Assembly (NCBI GenBank): GCA_014084085.1
Contig: NPFB01000122.1
Span: forward strand, 66,926 to 130,925
Direction of reading: 5' to 3'
Source: Hondaea fermentalgiana
Taxonomy: Eukaryota; Sar; Bigyra; Thraustochytrida; Thraustochytriidae
DNA length: 64,000 nt
Shown: in pieces, positions 39,744 through 50,703 of the stretch
Layout: every line of letters starts with the position of its first letter
Numbering within the stretch: position 1 is the stretch's first letter
Notes under the pieces: generated by a model
The model's database searches: none
What the model was told of the DNA's origin: nothing
Seen by the model: the letters and a program-made list of their open reading frames with translations, nothing else
Made by a program: the position numbers and the translations under genes

Positions 39744-39840
39744 GTGCGTGCGTGCGTGCGTGCGTGCGTACGTCTGCGCTCCTCGGCTCGCTCTTCGGTC
39801 GCGGCTGCTTGCTCGCTCGCTCGCTCGCTCGCTCGCTCGC
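39744..39840. repeat. (GTGC)n and (GCTC)n microsatellites
   Basis: GTGC units at about 39744-39768 and GCTC units at about 39811-39840, upstream of the alanine aminotransferase gene. Confidence 0.85.
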
Positions 39841-41464
39841 GCGGGGCCGGGCTCGCGAGGGATTCGGGGTCGCCGTTCGGGGTCTGGCGAGGCCCGGGCC
39901 GGGGAGCTCCCCCTGCTTGAGCGTGCTTTCGCTTCCTTCCTTCCTTCCCTGTTTCTTTGTTTCTTTGTTTCTCTGCTTCTTCCCTCCTCTCCTTCTTTCT
40001 TTCTTTCATTCATTCTTTCTTTCTTTCTCGCTGCTCGCGGAGCGTTCCTGCGCCGCCTCTCCTGGACGCTCTGCGCGGCGCCATTCCGCACTTGCGCGAA
40101 GGCCATTCTGCACTTGCGCGCGCGCGCTGCAAGCGCGGAATGCGCCTCGGGGGTGCCGGCCGCCTTAGCTCAGTGGCCGGCCGTTTGCTCCACTTGCAGG
40201 GGCCGCGCGCAAGTCGGGATAAGAAAGGAAAGAAGGAAAGAAGGAAACAGGAAGGAAGTAGCAAGTCCATTCTTGGCTGCGAGTCCCTCGCGCCCATTCC
40301 CTCTCCCTTTCCCCTCCCTCCCTCTCCCCGAATCTCTCGCGCCCGCCCGCCCGCCCGCCAACCGGCCGGCCGGCCGGCCAGCACGCGCTCGCCCGCCGCG
40401 CCTTCTCATGCCTGCCTGCGCCGCGGCGACGCCCGGGGCGCGGCCAATTAGAACAATGCGAAGACCGCCGCGCCGTGCCTGTTTCCTCTGCGCGAGGAAT
40501 GAGAAATTCCTGCTGGCCGGACTTTACCTGCCTAGTAGTATACAGTCAAACAAAGAAATTCCGCAGAGTGGGGGAGTCAGCGGCCACCCACGGCACTGCC
40601 GACTTGGGACGAATTCTCGACCTCGCCTCGTTCATGGCGAACAAACACGAGCTGCGGCATCTGCAGATGGCCGGCCGCCGGCCGCACCTCGACAAGAAGT
40701 TGCAGATGCAACGCGATGAGACTAGATGCGATGCGCGATGCGAGCCTCTTGGCGCGCCGAGCCGGGGCGCGAGGATATGTGACTCGGGGCGGCAAGTATG
40801 GGAGGGAAATGGAGGTCAGGAATGAGCGCTTTTGTGGCGCCAAGACCTTCAAAGGACGCTCGATCGGTGACAGACACTGCTGCGCATGATCGATCCCGGC
40901 AGGTGCAGATGCAGCACGCTAGCGGCTCGAGCGGGCAGAGGCAGTGACTGGCCGTCGCGCGGGAGCGGCAGCGGCTCGCGCCGTTCGCCGACTCTTGCCG
41001 TGGACCCGGAACCGAATGTACGAGAGTAACGGGTGCCGCCATGACAGCCAGCGCAATAAAATCGAATGGTGCTAGTATCTACGCTTCCAAAGAGGGGATT
41101 CTTCACTTGCGCGAAGAGTTCTTAAATTGTGCCGTGAATCCGCTGCCACGGGCGATGAACTTACCATGCTTGGCTGGCTGATTGGTTGCCTGATTATACC
41201 AAGAAGAGGCCAGTCGGCAGGCGAGGGCGATGCCAAAATCTGCAGCAACAAGCTGCAGCTCCAAATTGTCCAGGTAGGGGAGAAAACGGACGGTACGTGT
41301 GCCCTCTCTCGGCATCGAATCTCGGCAATAGGTAAGCGAGCGAGCAACTGCTCTCGATTCGAACACCCACCCACTTTACTCTTCTAGGTGCACGAGGCCT
41401 CGTTCCTCGAACAAAGCCGCTCGCCCGCGAACGAACCAGCATTCTGGCTACTGACGCACCATGC

Positions 41465-42445
41465 TCACGCACGTCTTGGCGACGAGCACATTTGCCACGG
41501 CCACTCACCATTGATTGTAAAATCAACTCGTGTGCGTCTGAGCCAAAATTGCCCCTCGAGGTATGGTAGTTCCCGACTTTTGCGGAAAATGGACCAACGA
41601 TTCGCTTCGAACAATGTAGGTAGGAGCGCTTCTGCTTGATAGAGGCAAATGGCCCGGTCACGGTCACCAGCAAAGCGAGACGCACACTTGCAATGTGAAT
41701 TTCGATAGCGAGCAATCATCCGACAATGCTCGCTCGCCATCCAAAGCCGTAGAGAAAAGCAGAGAACGAGGCAAAGGTCGAAGAATTGAATGGCCTCCAA
41801 TCGAGCCAACGCGGCTGATCCTGCCGTGAAGCAAAAGCGCAGAGCCAACCAAGCTTTGCCGAACTTGTAGCAGTATAATAAGGCAACAAGCCCCCAGCCG
41901 AAGAGCTGTGAAATGCTGAAATGTACGATGGGAAAGCTTTGAAGTGCGAGAGAAAACTGTGTTCCTTGGTTTAAAGACGAGCACTTCTTTAAACAGTAAA
42001 ACAGCTTTTGGGGGGATGAGCCGATTGCAGGTTGCGCTCTATCATCTAGGCTATCGAGCATCACGATGCTCGTGCTCTTTCTCCGAGGTCGCTTGTCCTC
42101 AGTACGTTGAAGGTTGAGTTTCGAAGCGCTGATTGACCCGGGCGCCTCGAGCTGCGAAGCATCACGTTGCTCGTGCTGATTCTTCAACATCGCTTGATGG
42201 CATAGCGGCCAAAGACACGGCAGTCGAGCTGCAAAACACCATGCTGCTTGTTCTCTCTCTTCGAGGTCGCTCAGTGTCATCGTGCCAAGAATGAGCTTCG
42301 AAGCGTTTTGATTAATTGTCGGGGCGCCTTTGATCTGCAAAACACCACATTGCTTGTGCTCTTCTCTGAGGTCGTTTGCTTTCAGTACACTGAGGTCGAG
42401 TCTCCAAGCGTCGATTGATGGGTGCACCCCCGAGCTGTAAGGCAT
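41465..42445 (-). other. Doubtful 326-codon open frame through repeat DNA
   Basis: An ATG-initiated frame of 326 codons in a lower-GC island where long frames are less expected by chance. Its first half is translated from the degenerate minisatellite, so similar peptide motifs recur (NDLREEHKQ; SDLEEREQA; LKNQHEQRDASQL). A hydrophobic stretch lies in the middle (VHFSISQLFGWGLVALLYC). I recognise no domain. It may be chance, or the remnant of an inserted element. Confidence 0.2.
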
Positions 42446-43060
42446 CGCATTGCTTGCGCTCTTTTTTCGGCCAGCGTTTATTTACGGAGCGCCTTTGATC
42501 TGCAAAACATCACATTACTTGTGCTCTTCTCTGAGGTCGCTTGCTTTCAGTACGCTGAGGTCGAGTCTCCAAGCGTCGATTGATGGGTGCACCCCCGAGC
42601 TGTAAGGCATCGCATTGCTTGCACTCTCTCTTCGTCATTGATTGATGGCAAGGCAGTAAAAGACACAGCAGTTGAGCTGCAAAACATCAAACTTCTTTTT
42701 GTTGTTTTTCGGAACTACATGATGTCGCCGCAACGCACCGCGTCAACATTCAAGTCGCAAAGAATCACATTGCACATGCTCTCCCGGGTTAAATCATCGC
42801 ACACTGTTCCAAATGTGGCTCAGATCACTGTTTGATTGGTGCGCCTCCGAGTTACAGGGCGTCTGATCGCTCGAGCGCTTCGGCATACCTCGATGGCACA
42901 GTAACCAAAAGCGCTGACATTAAAGCTTCAAAGCATCACATTGCACGAGCTTCTATGCAACCTATTCTCCCCCAATCGAGGACTTCGTTCAAATCGTCGA
43001 TTAACTGCAGTGCTTTGGAGGAGGAAAGCACCACATTGATCGCACTCTTCGACATTTGAT
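42040..43060. repeat. Degenerate minisatellite with ~30-bp core
   Basis: A core like GAGCTGCAAAACATCACATT continuing GCTTGTGCTCT recurs about ten times in the plus orientation, spaced roughly 65-170 bp apart, for example near 42054, 42150, 42226, 42334, 42432, 42498, 42600, 42676, 42760 and 42930. The clearest case is a 142-bp direct repeat, 42321-42462 and 42486-42627, with about six mismatches. Confidence 0.8.
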
Positions 43061-44540
43061 GTTTCTTGATGCCAACGTTGTTTCTAGAGCTGATTGCGAC
43101 TTCGACCTCGAGCAAAAGAGATTGAACCATCACCGAGATGTAAACGGATGTTGAAGGAAAGCAGGAGGTTAAGTTCACGCGACGCAAGTTAAATTTTAAG
43201 CGGAGAAACATCACGCCGCATACGATATCAGTGTAGACCGACGAACAGCTTCGTGCTGAGTAGAAATCCGACAAGAAGCCTTAGTATCATTGCTGGGATG
43301 CATGAGACACAATGATGTAAAGTCGACGCCTCAGACCAGCCCAACATTTTTGAGCTTTTTCAGAGTCTTGAGTACCGAATGCATTCTCTTTCGGCTTGAA
43401 ATTGCGGCGTGACATGCAGAGTTTCATCCTCTCGATGCAGAGGTAGGAACACTGATGCATAGCTCAGCAGGGTGACAACCGTCGACGCGGAGAGAGACAG
43501 TCGTGGCCAGATTTCTATTGCCCCGATCGCCTGTGTCTTTCATCGCAAGCAAGCTAGCCTCTTTGAACACATTCGCGCGCGTCCAGACAATTTCTCGATA
43601 TGTCATGATATGGCTGGTTCTTCTTCATCAGCTTTAGCTTTCGTGACCTTCCAGCTTGGGCAAGTTGCTGCACAGCCTTGACGTCCCCTTGAGCTAAACT
43701 TGCCATCTACCCCTCTTTCTGCATCGCTATCTCCAGAACGCCATGAGAAAACAGGTGTACGCAAGAAGTTTACATCTATAGCTGCCTACCTTACGTAGTC
43801 ACTTCCGTATTGAGCTTGAAACTCTGATTTTAAGGTGCAACCTTTCCTCCGAACATCACGATTTCTCCCACACATGCGCCGCAATCAGTATTTTTTCCCT
43901 TCCCCTCTTTCCCCATGATGCGGCCAGTCCCTTCCTCCTCTTCTTCACCACAGCCGCCATGTCAAGCCCCCCCAACGCTCCTTCCCGCACTCTGCGCTCC
44001 AGACCCCTATTCCCCTTGCTTCCCGCCCCCGCAGCGTTCGTCGCGTCGCCTCACCGCCTCAAGTCCGGCCGCCCACACCCCTCTTTTCCTCGCCTCCTTT
44101 CACCACCCCAGTCCCTGTGTATCCGTCTCCCCAGCGGCTCGGGGCCCCCCCTTAATTATGCACGGGGTCCGCCCACACCGGCGCCTTCGCTCCCCCCTCC
44201 GATGCTCAGTGCGGGGAGCATCCAGGCCAAGAAGCCAGAGCGCGGGCACCCACAGTAGCCGCTGCCTCCGGAGCTAGCTAGCTTTCCGCAGCCCCGACTT
44301 GGAAGCAGCGGCAGCGCGGCGCGGCGCCGGAGAAAAGCAGGGCGGCGAAGGCGAGGCGCGAGCAAGCGGAGCCAGGGGGGCGCGGAAAAGGAAGCGAGAG
44401 AAAGCAGGCTCGGGCCGCGCGCGCGCCGCAGAAGCCGCCCTCTCTGCGCGAAAAGAGGCGGGGAAAGGGCGGCCGGGGCGGCCTCGGTCGGCGCAGGCGA
44501 GAGAGAGGAGGCCGCTGGCTGGCCGGCGTCCGTTCGTTGA

Positions 44541-44740
44541 AAGGAGGGAGCAGGGGAGGGAAAGGGGAGGGAGGGAAAAAGGAGGGAGGGGAGGAAAGGG
44601 AGGGAGGAGGGAAGGGGAGNNNNNNNNNNNNNNNNNNNNNNNNNNNNNNNNNNNNNNNNNNNNNNNNNNNNNNNNNNNNNNNNNNNNNNNNNNNNNNNNN
44701 NNNNNNNNNNNNNNNNNNNGGGAGGGAAAAAGCAAAACCG
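44541..44740. repeat. (GGGA)n-rich purine tract spanning an assembly gap
   Basis: Almost pure G/A on the plus strand on both sides of the N run, with many GGGAGGG units that could form a G-quadruplex or triplex. Confidence 0.85.
44620..44719. other. Assembly gap (100 N)
   Basis: Exactly 100 unknown bases inside a purine repeat. Confidence 0.99.
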
Positions 44741-45378
44741 GCGGCCAGCAGAACGGCAACAGAGGAGGGAAGGTAGGTGCAGGCCGACGCGTGAGGCGCC
44801 GCACGCGAGCAGGAGACGCCGCGCGGGGAGGCGTCGCGCGCGGGCGCGAGGGCGGGCGCCGCGCGGGGAGGCGCGGGGAGGCGAGGCGAGGCGAGAGGCG
44901 CTGCTGGCTGCGCGCGCGCGCGAAAGAGCGCGAAAGAGCGCGAAAGAGCGGCGGAGGCGGCGATGACGGCGTGAAAATGCGGCGACGACGACACGAAAAG
45001 GAAAAGAAGGAAAGCAAGGGGAAAAGGAAAACGCGGGCGGAGAGCGCGCGCCGCCCGCCGGGTGCCGGCGCAGCGCAGCGCGCAGCGCCGGCGTCCACTC
45101 GCGAGCTCCTGCGCGCGCGCGCGCGCGCCGGCGCAGGCGCGAAACCTCTGCTTGCGTGTCCGTCGGTCGAAAGCGGGTGCGGCCTCGCCGCGGCGTGCGC
45201 CGGCGTTCTGAACGCGTTCCGTTGCGTCAGCGACACTCTCTGTTTTTCCCAGAGCGAGAGCGCCTCGTTATCATTAGAGGCAGACAGAGAGACAGAGAGA
45301 GTGGAGGGAAGGGGGAGAACTCGAGAGCGGGATGAGATCGGATACGAAGAGCGTGGACGAGATGACTGACAGTGCTAG

Positions 45379-45858
<480 letters not shown>

Positions 45859-45863
45859 GTCGT

Positions 45864-45879
45864 TAGCGTTTTTGCGCTA
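45864..45879 (+). terminator. Candidate histone-type 3' stem-loop
   Basis: Five to six bases after the H3 stop, TAGCGT-TTTT-GCGCTA can form a 6-bp stem (the last pair T-G) closed by a four-T loop. This is the geometry of metazoan histone mRNA stem-loops, though the stem bases differ from the usual GGYYCU...AGRRCC type. Function is inferred only. Confidence 0.35.
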
Positions 45880-46017
45880 TCGCCTTTGCCCGCTTTCAAC
45901 GAGCAGCTCCATTCTACCATGCATGTAATCAACATTCTCTTTCCTCTTCCGGCATCTGTCGCCAAAGAGCGAGAAAGTAACTCACCACACGCTAGAACCT
46001 GGTCACATTGGGTCGCT

Positions 46018-46094
46018 GGCAGTCAGGGATAACGTGCAAGAGTCTGCCGACCCCGAGGCACGTCATTGTGCTGTAGGTCCTGGGTTCGCCCAGG
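46018..46094 (+). ncRNA. Possible structured RNA element
   Basis: CCTGGG-TTCG-CCCAGG (46079-46094) is a perfect 6-bp hairpin with a TTCG tetraloop. Just upstream GGCAG/CTGCC (46018-46022 with 46044-46048) and ACGTGC/GCACGT (46032-46037 with 46058-46063) are crossing complements that could form a pseudoknot or alternative stems. No known RNA family recognised. Confidence 0.25.
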
Positions 46095-46506
46095 TTATGC
46101 CGCCCTTTGCTAAAAAGAATCAAGAGTAAGCCCATCGACCTTGTTCTCACATACGATTGTTATTCTCTCCTTGTTTCCCTCCCTTGCTTCCCTGCCTTTC
46201 CCTTCCCTCTTTTTCTTTGCTGGCCTTCATGTGCTTCGCGTCCAACTTACTGTTAGTCTCCATCTTGCTACTTTTGCCTCTCCCCTCGTTCCCTTCTAAA
46301 GTACAATGCTTTTCCTCTTCCTAACGACCAAGTCTCACGGCTTGCAAAAGACCAACGAACGAACGATCACACTGCGCGGGCGTGCGCACGGCGACGGCAG
46401 TGCGGCGCGCGCTATAGAAGGCGAGCAGGTCCTCTCCGCACCACCGCCTTCTGCGTGCCTAGAATAAATCGAGGCCGCAGGGAAACGCCGACACATACTA
46501 GCGAGC

Positions 46507-47347
46507 ATGACGTCCATCTTGCCATACGGCGCCAAGGGGCGCGAACTCTTGCTCGAACTCAAGCGCAGCGAGTGGCTGCCAGCGTACAATGTAAGTGAAG
46601 GTTACAACGTGTTGCTCTTTTTGCTCGTCCAAAACAAAACATTGAGCTGACGGCATTTGCGAGGGAAAACGACAGGACGATGGCGTGCGTCAAGTGCTCG
46701 GCGAGATCGATGCCTTGTACAAAAGAATGCGCTCGCGCATGGCCGAGTCGCGCGACATGCGTGAGCCCTTTTATGGCTGCCCGCTCATGGTGTACCATGC
46801 AAGCACGCTGCGAAACAAGCGATGTCTGCTCGCGTATCTCAAATATCGTGCTGATCTCATTGGCAACTTGCGATGGGATGCCGGCAGTGCCATCCCGGAG
46901 GACCTTCGACGCAAGCTTTGCGCAGAAGAGGCGCAATACTTTTCGGCCTATGATAACATTCTCAGCGACTACATGCGCGAGGTGGACCTTGATCTTGCAG
47001 CGGTACGTGCAAGGAAATTGGCCGAAAAATTATGCTGCTGTTTAACAATCTGTTGCGCGGATCAAAATCAAAAGAGACTAACATGATTACGCTTGTGCAA
47101 ACCGCTGGCTGTACCCCATTTCGCGCGCAATTGCCGCCACGTGCCGAACACAATTATTGTTTACTTCGCGCAGGACATGGAGCCACCCAAGAATTTGTAC
47201 GTTGAAGTCCGCGTGCTCCGAGATTGTGGCGAGATCGACACGGTGAGCGGGCCCGTGGTCCTGGCCAAGGACACCACGCACAACCTCCGTCGATCTGATG
47301 TGGAGCATCTTATCCGCCAAGGCGCTCTCGAGCAAGTGACTTCATAG
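46507..47347 (+). CDS. PSF1: GINS complex subunit PSF1
   Basis: A spliced gene with three exons: 46507-46590, 46676-47002 and 47174-47347. Both introns (85 and 171 bp) are GT-AG, in phase 0, with donors GTAAGT and GTACGT. The joined frame encodes 194 residues, the family's normal length (human 196). Diagnostic blocks are AYN-DDGVRQVLGEIDALY across the first junction, LRNKRCLLAYLKYRADLI, LRWDAGSAIPEDLRRKL, EEAQYFSAYDNIL and, across the second junction, DLAA-DMEPPKNLYVEVRVL. The C-terminal B-domain ends HLIRQGALEQVTS. PSF1 is part of the CMG replicative helicase (CDC45-MCM-GINS); its B-domain contacts CDC45 and Pol epsilon. It converges on the thioesterase gene, with 298 bp between the stops. 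Confidence 0.95.
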
Positions 47348-47645
47348 GCACAAAGACACCAATTTTCTCCTCTTGATGTTGGCAAGCCATCTCTACTACG
47401 ACTTTTTGCCAAGTCAGAGAGAGAAAACCAAGGTCAGCCAGCCAGACAGGCACGCAGGCAGGCAGGCAGCGCTCGGAGTGGCGGAGCAGGCCCGCTTACG
47501 AGGCCGTGACTAAATAGTGCACAAGGTGGCCTTGACGTGTAAGCAATAAAGAAGAAAAAAATGTCGAAGACTGGCGTCCCAACAGCGACCTCAGCATCGC
47601 ATTCATTTTGGATGAAGCAGGGACCTGTCTGTGAGCCAGACAGTC
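47348..47645. other. Short convergent 3' region
   Basis: About 300 bp between convergent stops, with a (GCAG)n-type short repeat near 47440-47470. Confidence 0.6.
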
Positions 47646-48059
47646 TCAGATACGAAGTGCTTCTCGGATTTGAGTCGGGATCTTGGCGACACGCTGCGTG
47701 TTCATGTCGATGCAAACGACCTCAACATCGGTCTCGACAATGATCGTCTCGGGACGGTCCTTGACGGAAGCCCGCTGCTTGAACACGAGGCGAAAGTCCG
47801 AGGGAGCCTCGACTGAGGACTCGACGACGAGCGTGTCGGCGTGCTTGGCGCCTCCTTTAAAGGTCATCTCGCCCATTTTGCGCACGTACAAAGCCAGGCC
47901 CTCCTTGTCCATGAGCGTCTTGAGGACATCGATGCCCACAGCCTCGTCGCGCGCGCGCTCAAAGTACTTGAAGTAGTTGCCCGCGTAGATGGCTCCAGTC
48001 AGGTCCGTGTCCTCATAGTACATGAGCATCTCCGACCTGTAGCCGCCCTGCGCCGTCAT
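47646..48059 (-). CDS. YbgC/4HBT-type hotdog-fold acyl-CoA thioesterase
   Basis: A 137-residue single hotdog-fold protein expected to hydrolyse acyl-CoA thioesters. The family signature appears as MYYEDTDLTGAIYAGNYFKYFERARDE. Asp19 is at the position of the catalytic Asp of YbgC (Asp18 in E. coli). The histidine of the usual VYHANY segment is replaced (IYAGNY, Ala26). After the central helix, VRKMGEMTFKGGAKHADTL, FRLVFKQRAS and ETIIVETDVEVVCID give the expected strands. The start at 48059 (MTAQGGYRSEM) matches the family's length; the frame is open to an ATG at 48284, but the extra 75 residues are Arg/Pro-rich and unconserved. No targeting peptide is clear from the short start. Confidence 0.85.
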   Translation of the reverse strand: MTAQGGYRSEMLMYYEDTDLTGAIYAGNYFKYFERARDEAVGIDVLKTLMDKEGLALYVRKMGEMTFKGGAKHADTLVVESSVEAPSDFRLVFKQRASVKDRPETIIVETDVEVVCIDMNTQRVAKIPTQIREALRI

Positions 48060-50703
48060 GGTCTTGAGGACGTTGCTCTGTCTCTCGACTCGAGCGTGTC
48101 TGTCTCTTGATTCGTCGCGACGCTCGTCCGTCTTTGGTCTGTTTCGAAGCACGAGGTCCTCTGCGTTTGTTGGCGGTGGCGGTGGCAGCGACAGCAGCGC
48201 AAGTGACTCCCTCGCCCCAGCGAGGCATCGCAGGTCGACGACGTCGTTCCCTTGGTGCGAAAATGGGTTGTTCACCGGGAACAAGGGGCATACTTGCCTT
48301 TGGTGCCCATGGTGCCCCTAAACTAAAATCTCGGCGATCGCGCCAGCAGCCGAAAAAGCACTGTGATCTCCTTGTTCTCGTTATGGTCTTTCCCGCTCTG
48401 GTCTGCATTGCTTTGCTTTGCTCTGCTCGAGTCTGGAGGCTGTTCTGGAAAAGTAAAATTTTCCAACGCTGGCAAATAAAAACGTACTCCATTTCGGCTC
48501 TTTGACGTCTTGGCACAGTCCCTGAAATACTTTGTATATTGCGAAAGGGAGCAGGCTTGGAGCAGGAATGGATTCACGAAAAATCGCAATTTTTGCACCA
48601 AGGAAACGTAGGAAAAGTCCGTTGTCTCGCTTTTGTTTGGTCTTGGCGGTAGAATAGACCATATGCACAAACAACGTTAGCCGCAACCGGTAATGCAAAC
48701 GTTTGCAAGACCCTGTCCTCGAAGTCAGAATCTCTCTACGTAAGAATTCAGGGCCAAGGTGAATCTTATGACAGGCAAACAACGTTCAACCAAGCTATAT
48801 ACCGTCACCAGCCGAGCATCAAACGTTCGCAGCCGCGATCGCTGCAAGACCGTGCGATGCGATGGGGAAACTGCCGCGCAAAGGCAAGGTAGGTCTGTCT
48901 CAAACTTCGCAGGAATCTTGAGCTGCCCCATCGAGGCCGCGATCTCTCCGTTTGGCCTTCACCCCCTCGGAGGTTTCCTCCCTACACAGGCCACTGCCAA
49001 CGCAAAAATCGACCTCCCTCAACCGCGACAGCGACTCGCGCCGATCGGACGTGGCTTCCAACATTCCGGCCTGCACTGTCCGAGGCGCCGCGAGATGCGC
49101 TGGCCGAGTACGACGACTCGTAGAAAGAATCCGGAAGCCACTACGAGCGCATCTCGCGCTGCCGCCTCCACGGGCCGCTCTCTCGCGCGCGAGCGAGCCC
49201 TCTCGCAGTCCGCCTCGCGGCGCCGTCCTAGCGACCGGCTACCGGAAACGCGTAGTGTCCGGCCGATCAAGTGTCTGCAACCGTGGCGCCCCTTGCGGAA
49301 TCTTCCGCGCTTTGTCCCGCCACCGGACCCGGGGAAGTCGCGCCGCTGCGGCTGGGCGTGCAACGCTCATTCCGCTCAAGCATTGTTCCGGTGTCTTGTA
49401 CGTGCGTTTATTCCGCGCAATTTCCTTGCCCGCATATGCCTTTTCACGTTTCTATCAAGTAGAAAGTCTTTAAGGACTCCTATACAGAGCTGACTACTGC
49501 CGGGGCAATTTTCCCGTGCCGACTTAGCTCCACTGGCACGAGCTAGCCAGCTGTGAGAGAGGTGAAGCGCACGGCCGGGCGTTTCTCTTCCCCTGCTCGC
49601 CACTGAACATGCTGTGGGAAGGTGAGGGGGCTTGCGCGCACGTAGAGGTACACTAGGGGGTCCTAGGGCGCGGCGCGTAGGGGGCGCAAGCAGGGCGGAG
49701 GCGCAGCAGAGACAGAACGAGAACGAAGTCTGCCACTCCACGTTTTGCCAAGCCGAGCCGAGCCGAGCCGCGCCAAACAAAGCCCGTGTCCGACGGCGCC
49801 CCGCGCGAGGAGCTTCGTCGCGCCGCCTGGATTCGGAGACGCCCCCCCCTCGCGAGGAAGCGTCGCCGCGCCCGAGGACGTCCGTTCGCAGGGCCGGAGG
49901 TCGCTGACGTGGGTCTCACACAGGTCGGCCTCTTGCATATCTTGATTGATCCATCTATTCGCGCATTCCATCTCTCCAGCGAGCCGACCCACCCAGACCG
50001 AGCGCAAGACCGCCGACGGAGCGCCGCCCGCGACGCAGCGAGCCGGCGACCGAGCGCCGCCCCCTCCCCCGCGTCCCCTCCAAGCAAGCCCCCTTGGCGC
50101 TCCGGAGAGACGGAGTCGGGCTAGGTGTTTTTGAAATCTGCGCCTCCTTCATCGAAGCTCGCAGCGCATCCGTCCCGTTCCCTCGCCCCGGCTTCTCACT
50201 CGCTGCCCTCGAGCGCAGCCGCACGAGCCAAACAGGCAGGCAGACACAGCCAGGCCGAGACGCAGTCGTCCGCGCCCCCCCTCCGTCGGAGGCAGGCAGC
50301 AGCAGCTAGCAGCCGCAGCGCGCGTCAGACGCTCATCCTGCAGACGTGCACGTGTGCGCATCCAGTATACGTTCATACGTACGGCATACGTGCGTCGCAG
50401 CGGCAAGCAGCTGCAGCAGCAACGCGAGTCCAGTGGCGGCAGAGGGGACAGAGCGCCCGCGGCCCGAGAAAAGTCCGCGTCGCCGGTCTCTCTGCGTGAG
50501 CAGCGCTCGGGCAACGAGGACGTCGTCGCTCGCGCCAAGTGAGTAACTAACTCTAGCCGCCGGCTCGTGCCAGGTGTGCGCTGTCCGTCACCCTCCCAAG
50601 CGCCCGCGCGCCCACCCCGGGCAGGCAAGCAAGCAAGTCAGGAAAAGCAAGCGACGAGGGAGCGAGCGGGAAAAGTAGTCACGCAAGCAGGCCAGTCGAG
50701 ACG
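48060..50703. other. Intergenic region (2.6 kb)
   Basis: 48060-48900 is of moderate GC and includes the thioesterase promoter. 48900-49400 and 49630-50640 are GC-rich with Arg/Ser/Pro frames on both strands, judged spurious. Short AGCCG repeats lie at 49745-49772. Near 50540 GTGAGTAACTAAC resembles a splice donor and could belong to a 5'-UTR intron of the acidic protein gene. No supported gene. Confidence 0.5.

Larger units (their letters stand above)
45859..46506. other. Intergenic region between H3 and PSF1
   Basis: Contains the H3 3' flank with a possible stem-loop (45864-45879), a block of potential RNA structure (46018-46094), a pyrimidine-rich stretch (46150-46320) and the presumed PSF1 promoter. 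Confidence 0.6.

Noticed and set aside
40010..40451. Protein frames across the CTTT and CCGG repeats
   Set aside because: Low complexity on both strands with no conserved segment.
41340..41375. tRNA-like ATTCGAAC motif
   Set aside because: The flanks do not pair into a T-stem and no anticodon arm is present.
42040..43060. CRISPR-like array
   Set aside because: The repeats are degenerate, unevenly spaced (65-170 bp) and in a eukaryotic genome with no cas genes.
43900..44365. Pro/Ser-rich frames near 44 kb
   Set aside because: Compositional artefacts of C-rich DNA before the second gap.
46079..46094. tRNA T-arm (GGGTTCGCCC)
   Set aside because: No matching acceptor, D or anticodon arm on either strand; better explained as a simple TTCG hairpin.
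48060..48284. 75-residue N-terminal extension of the thioesterase
   Set aside because: Unconserved Arg/Pro/Ala-rich sequence; the hotdog family normally begins close to the YYEDTD strand.
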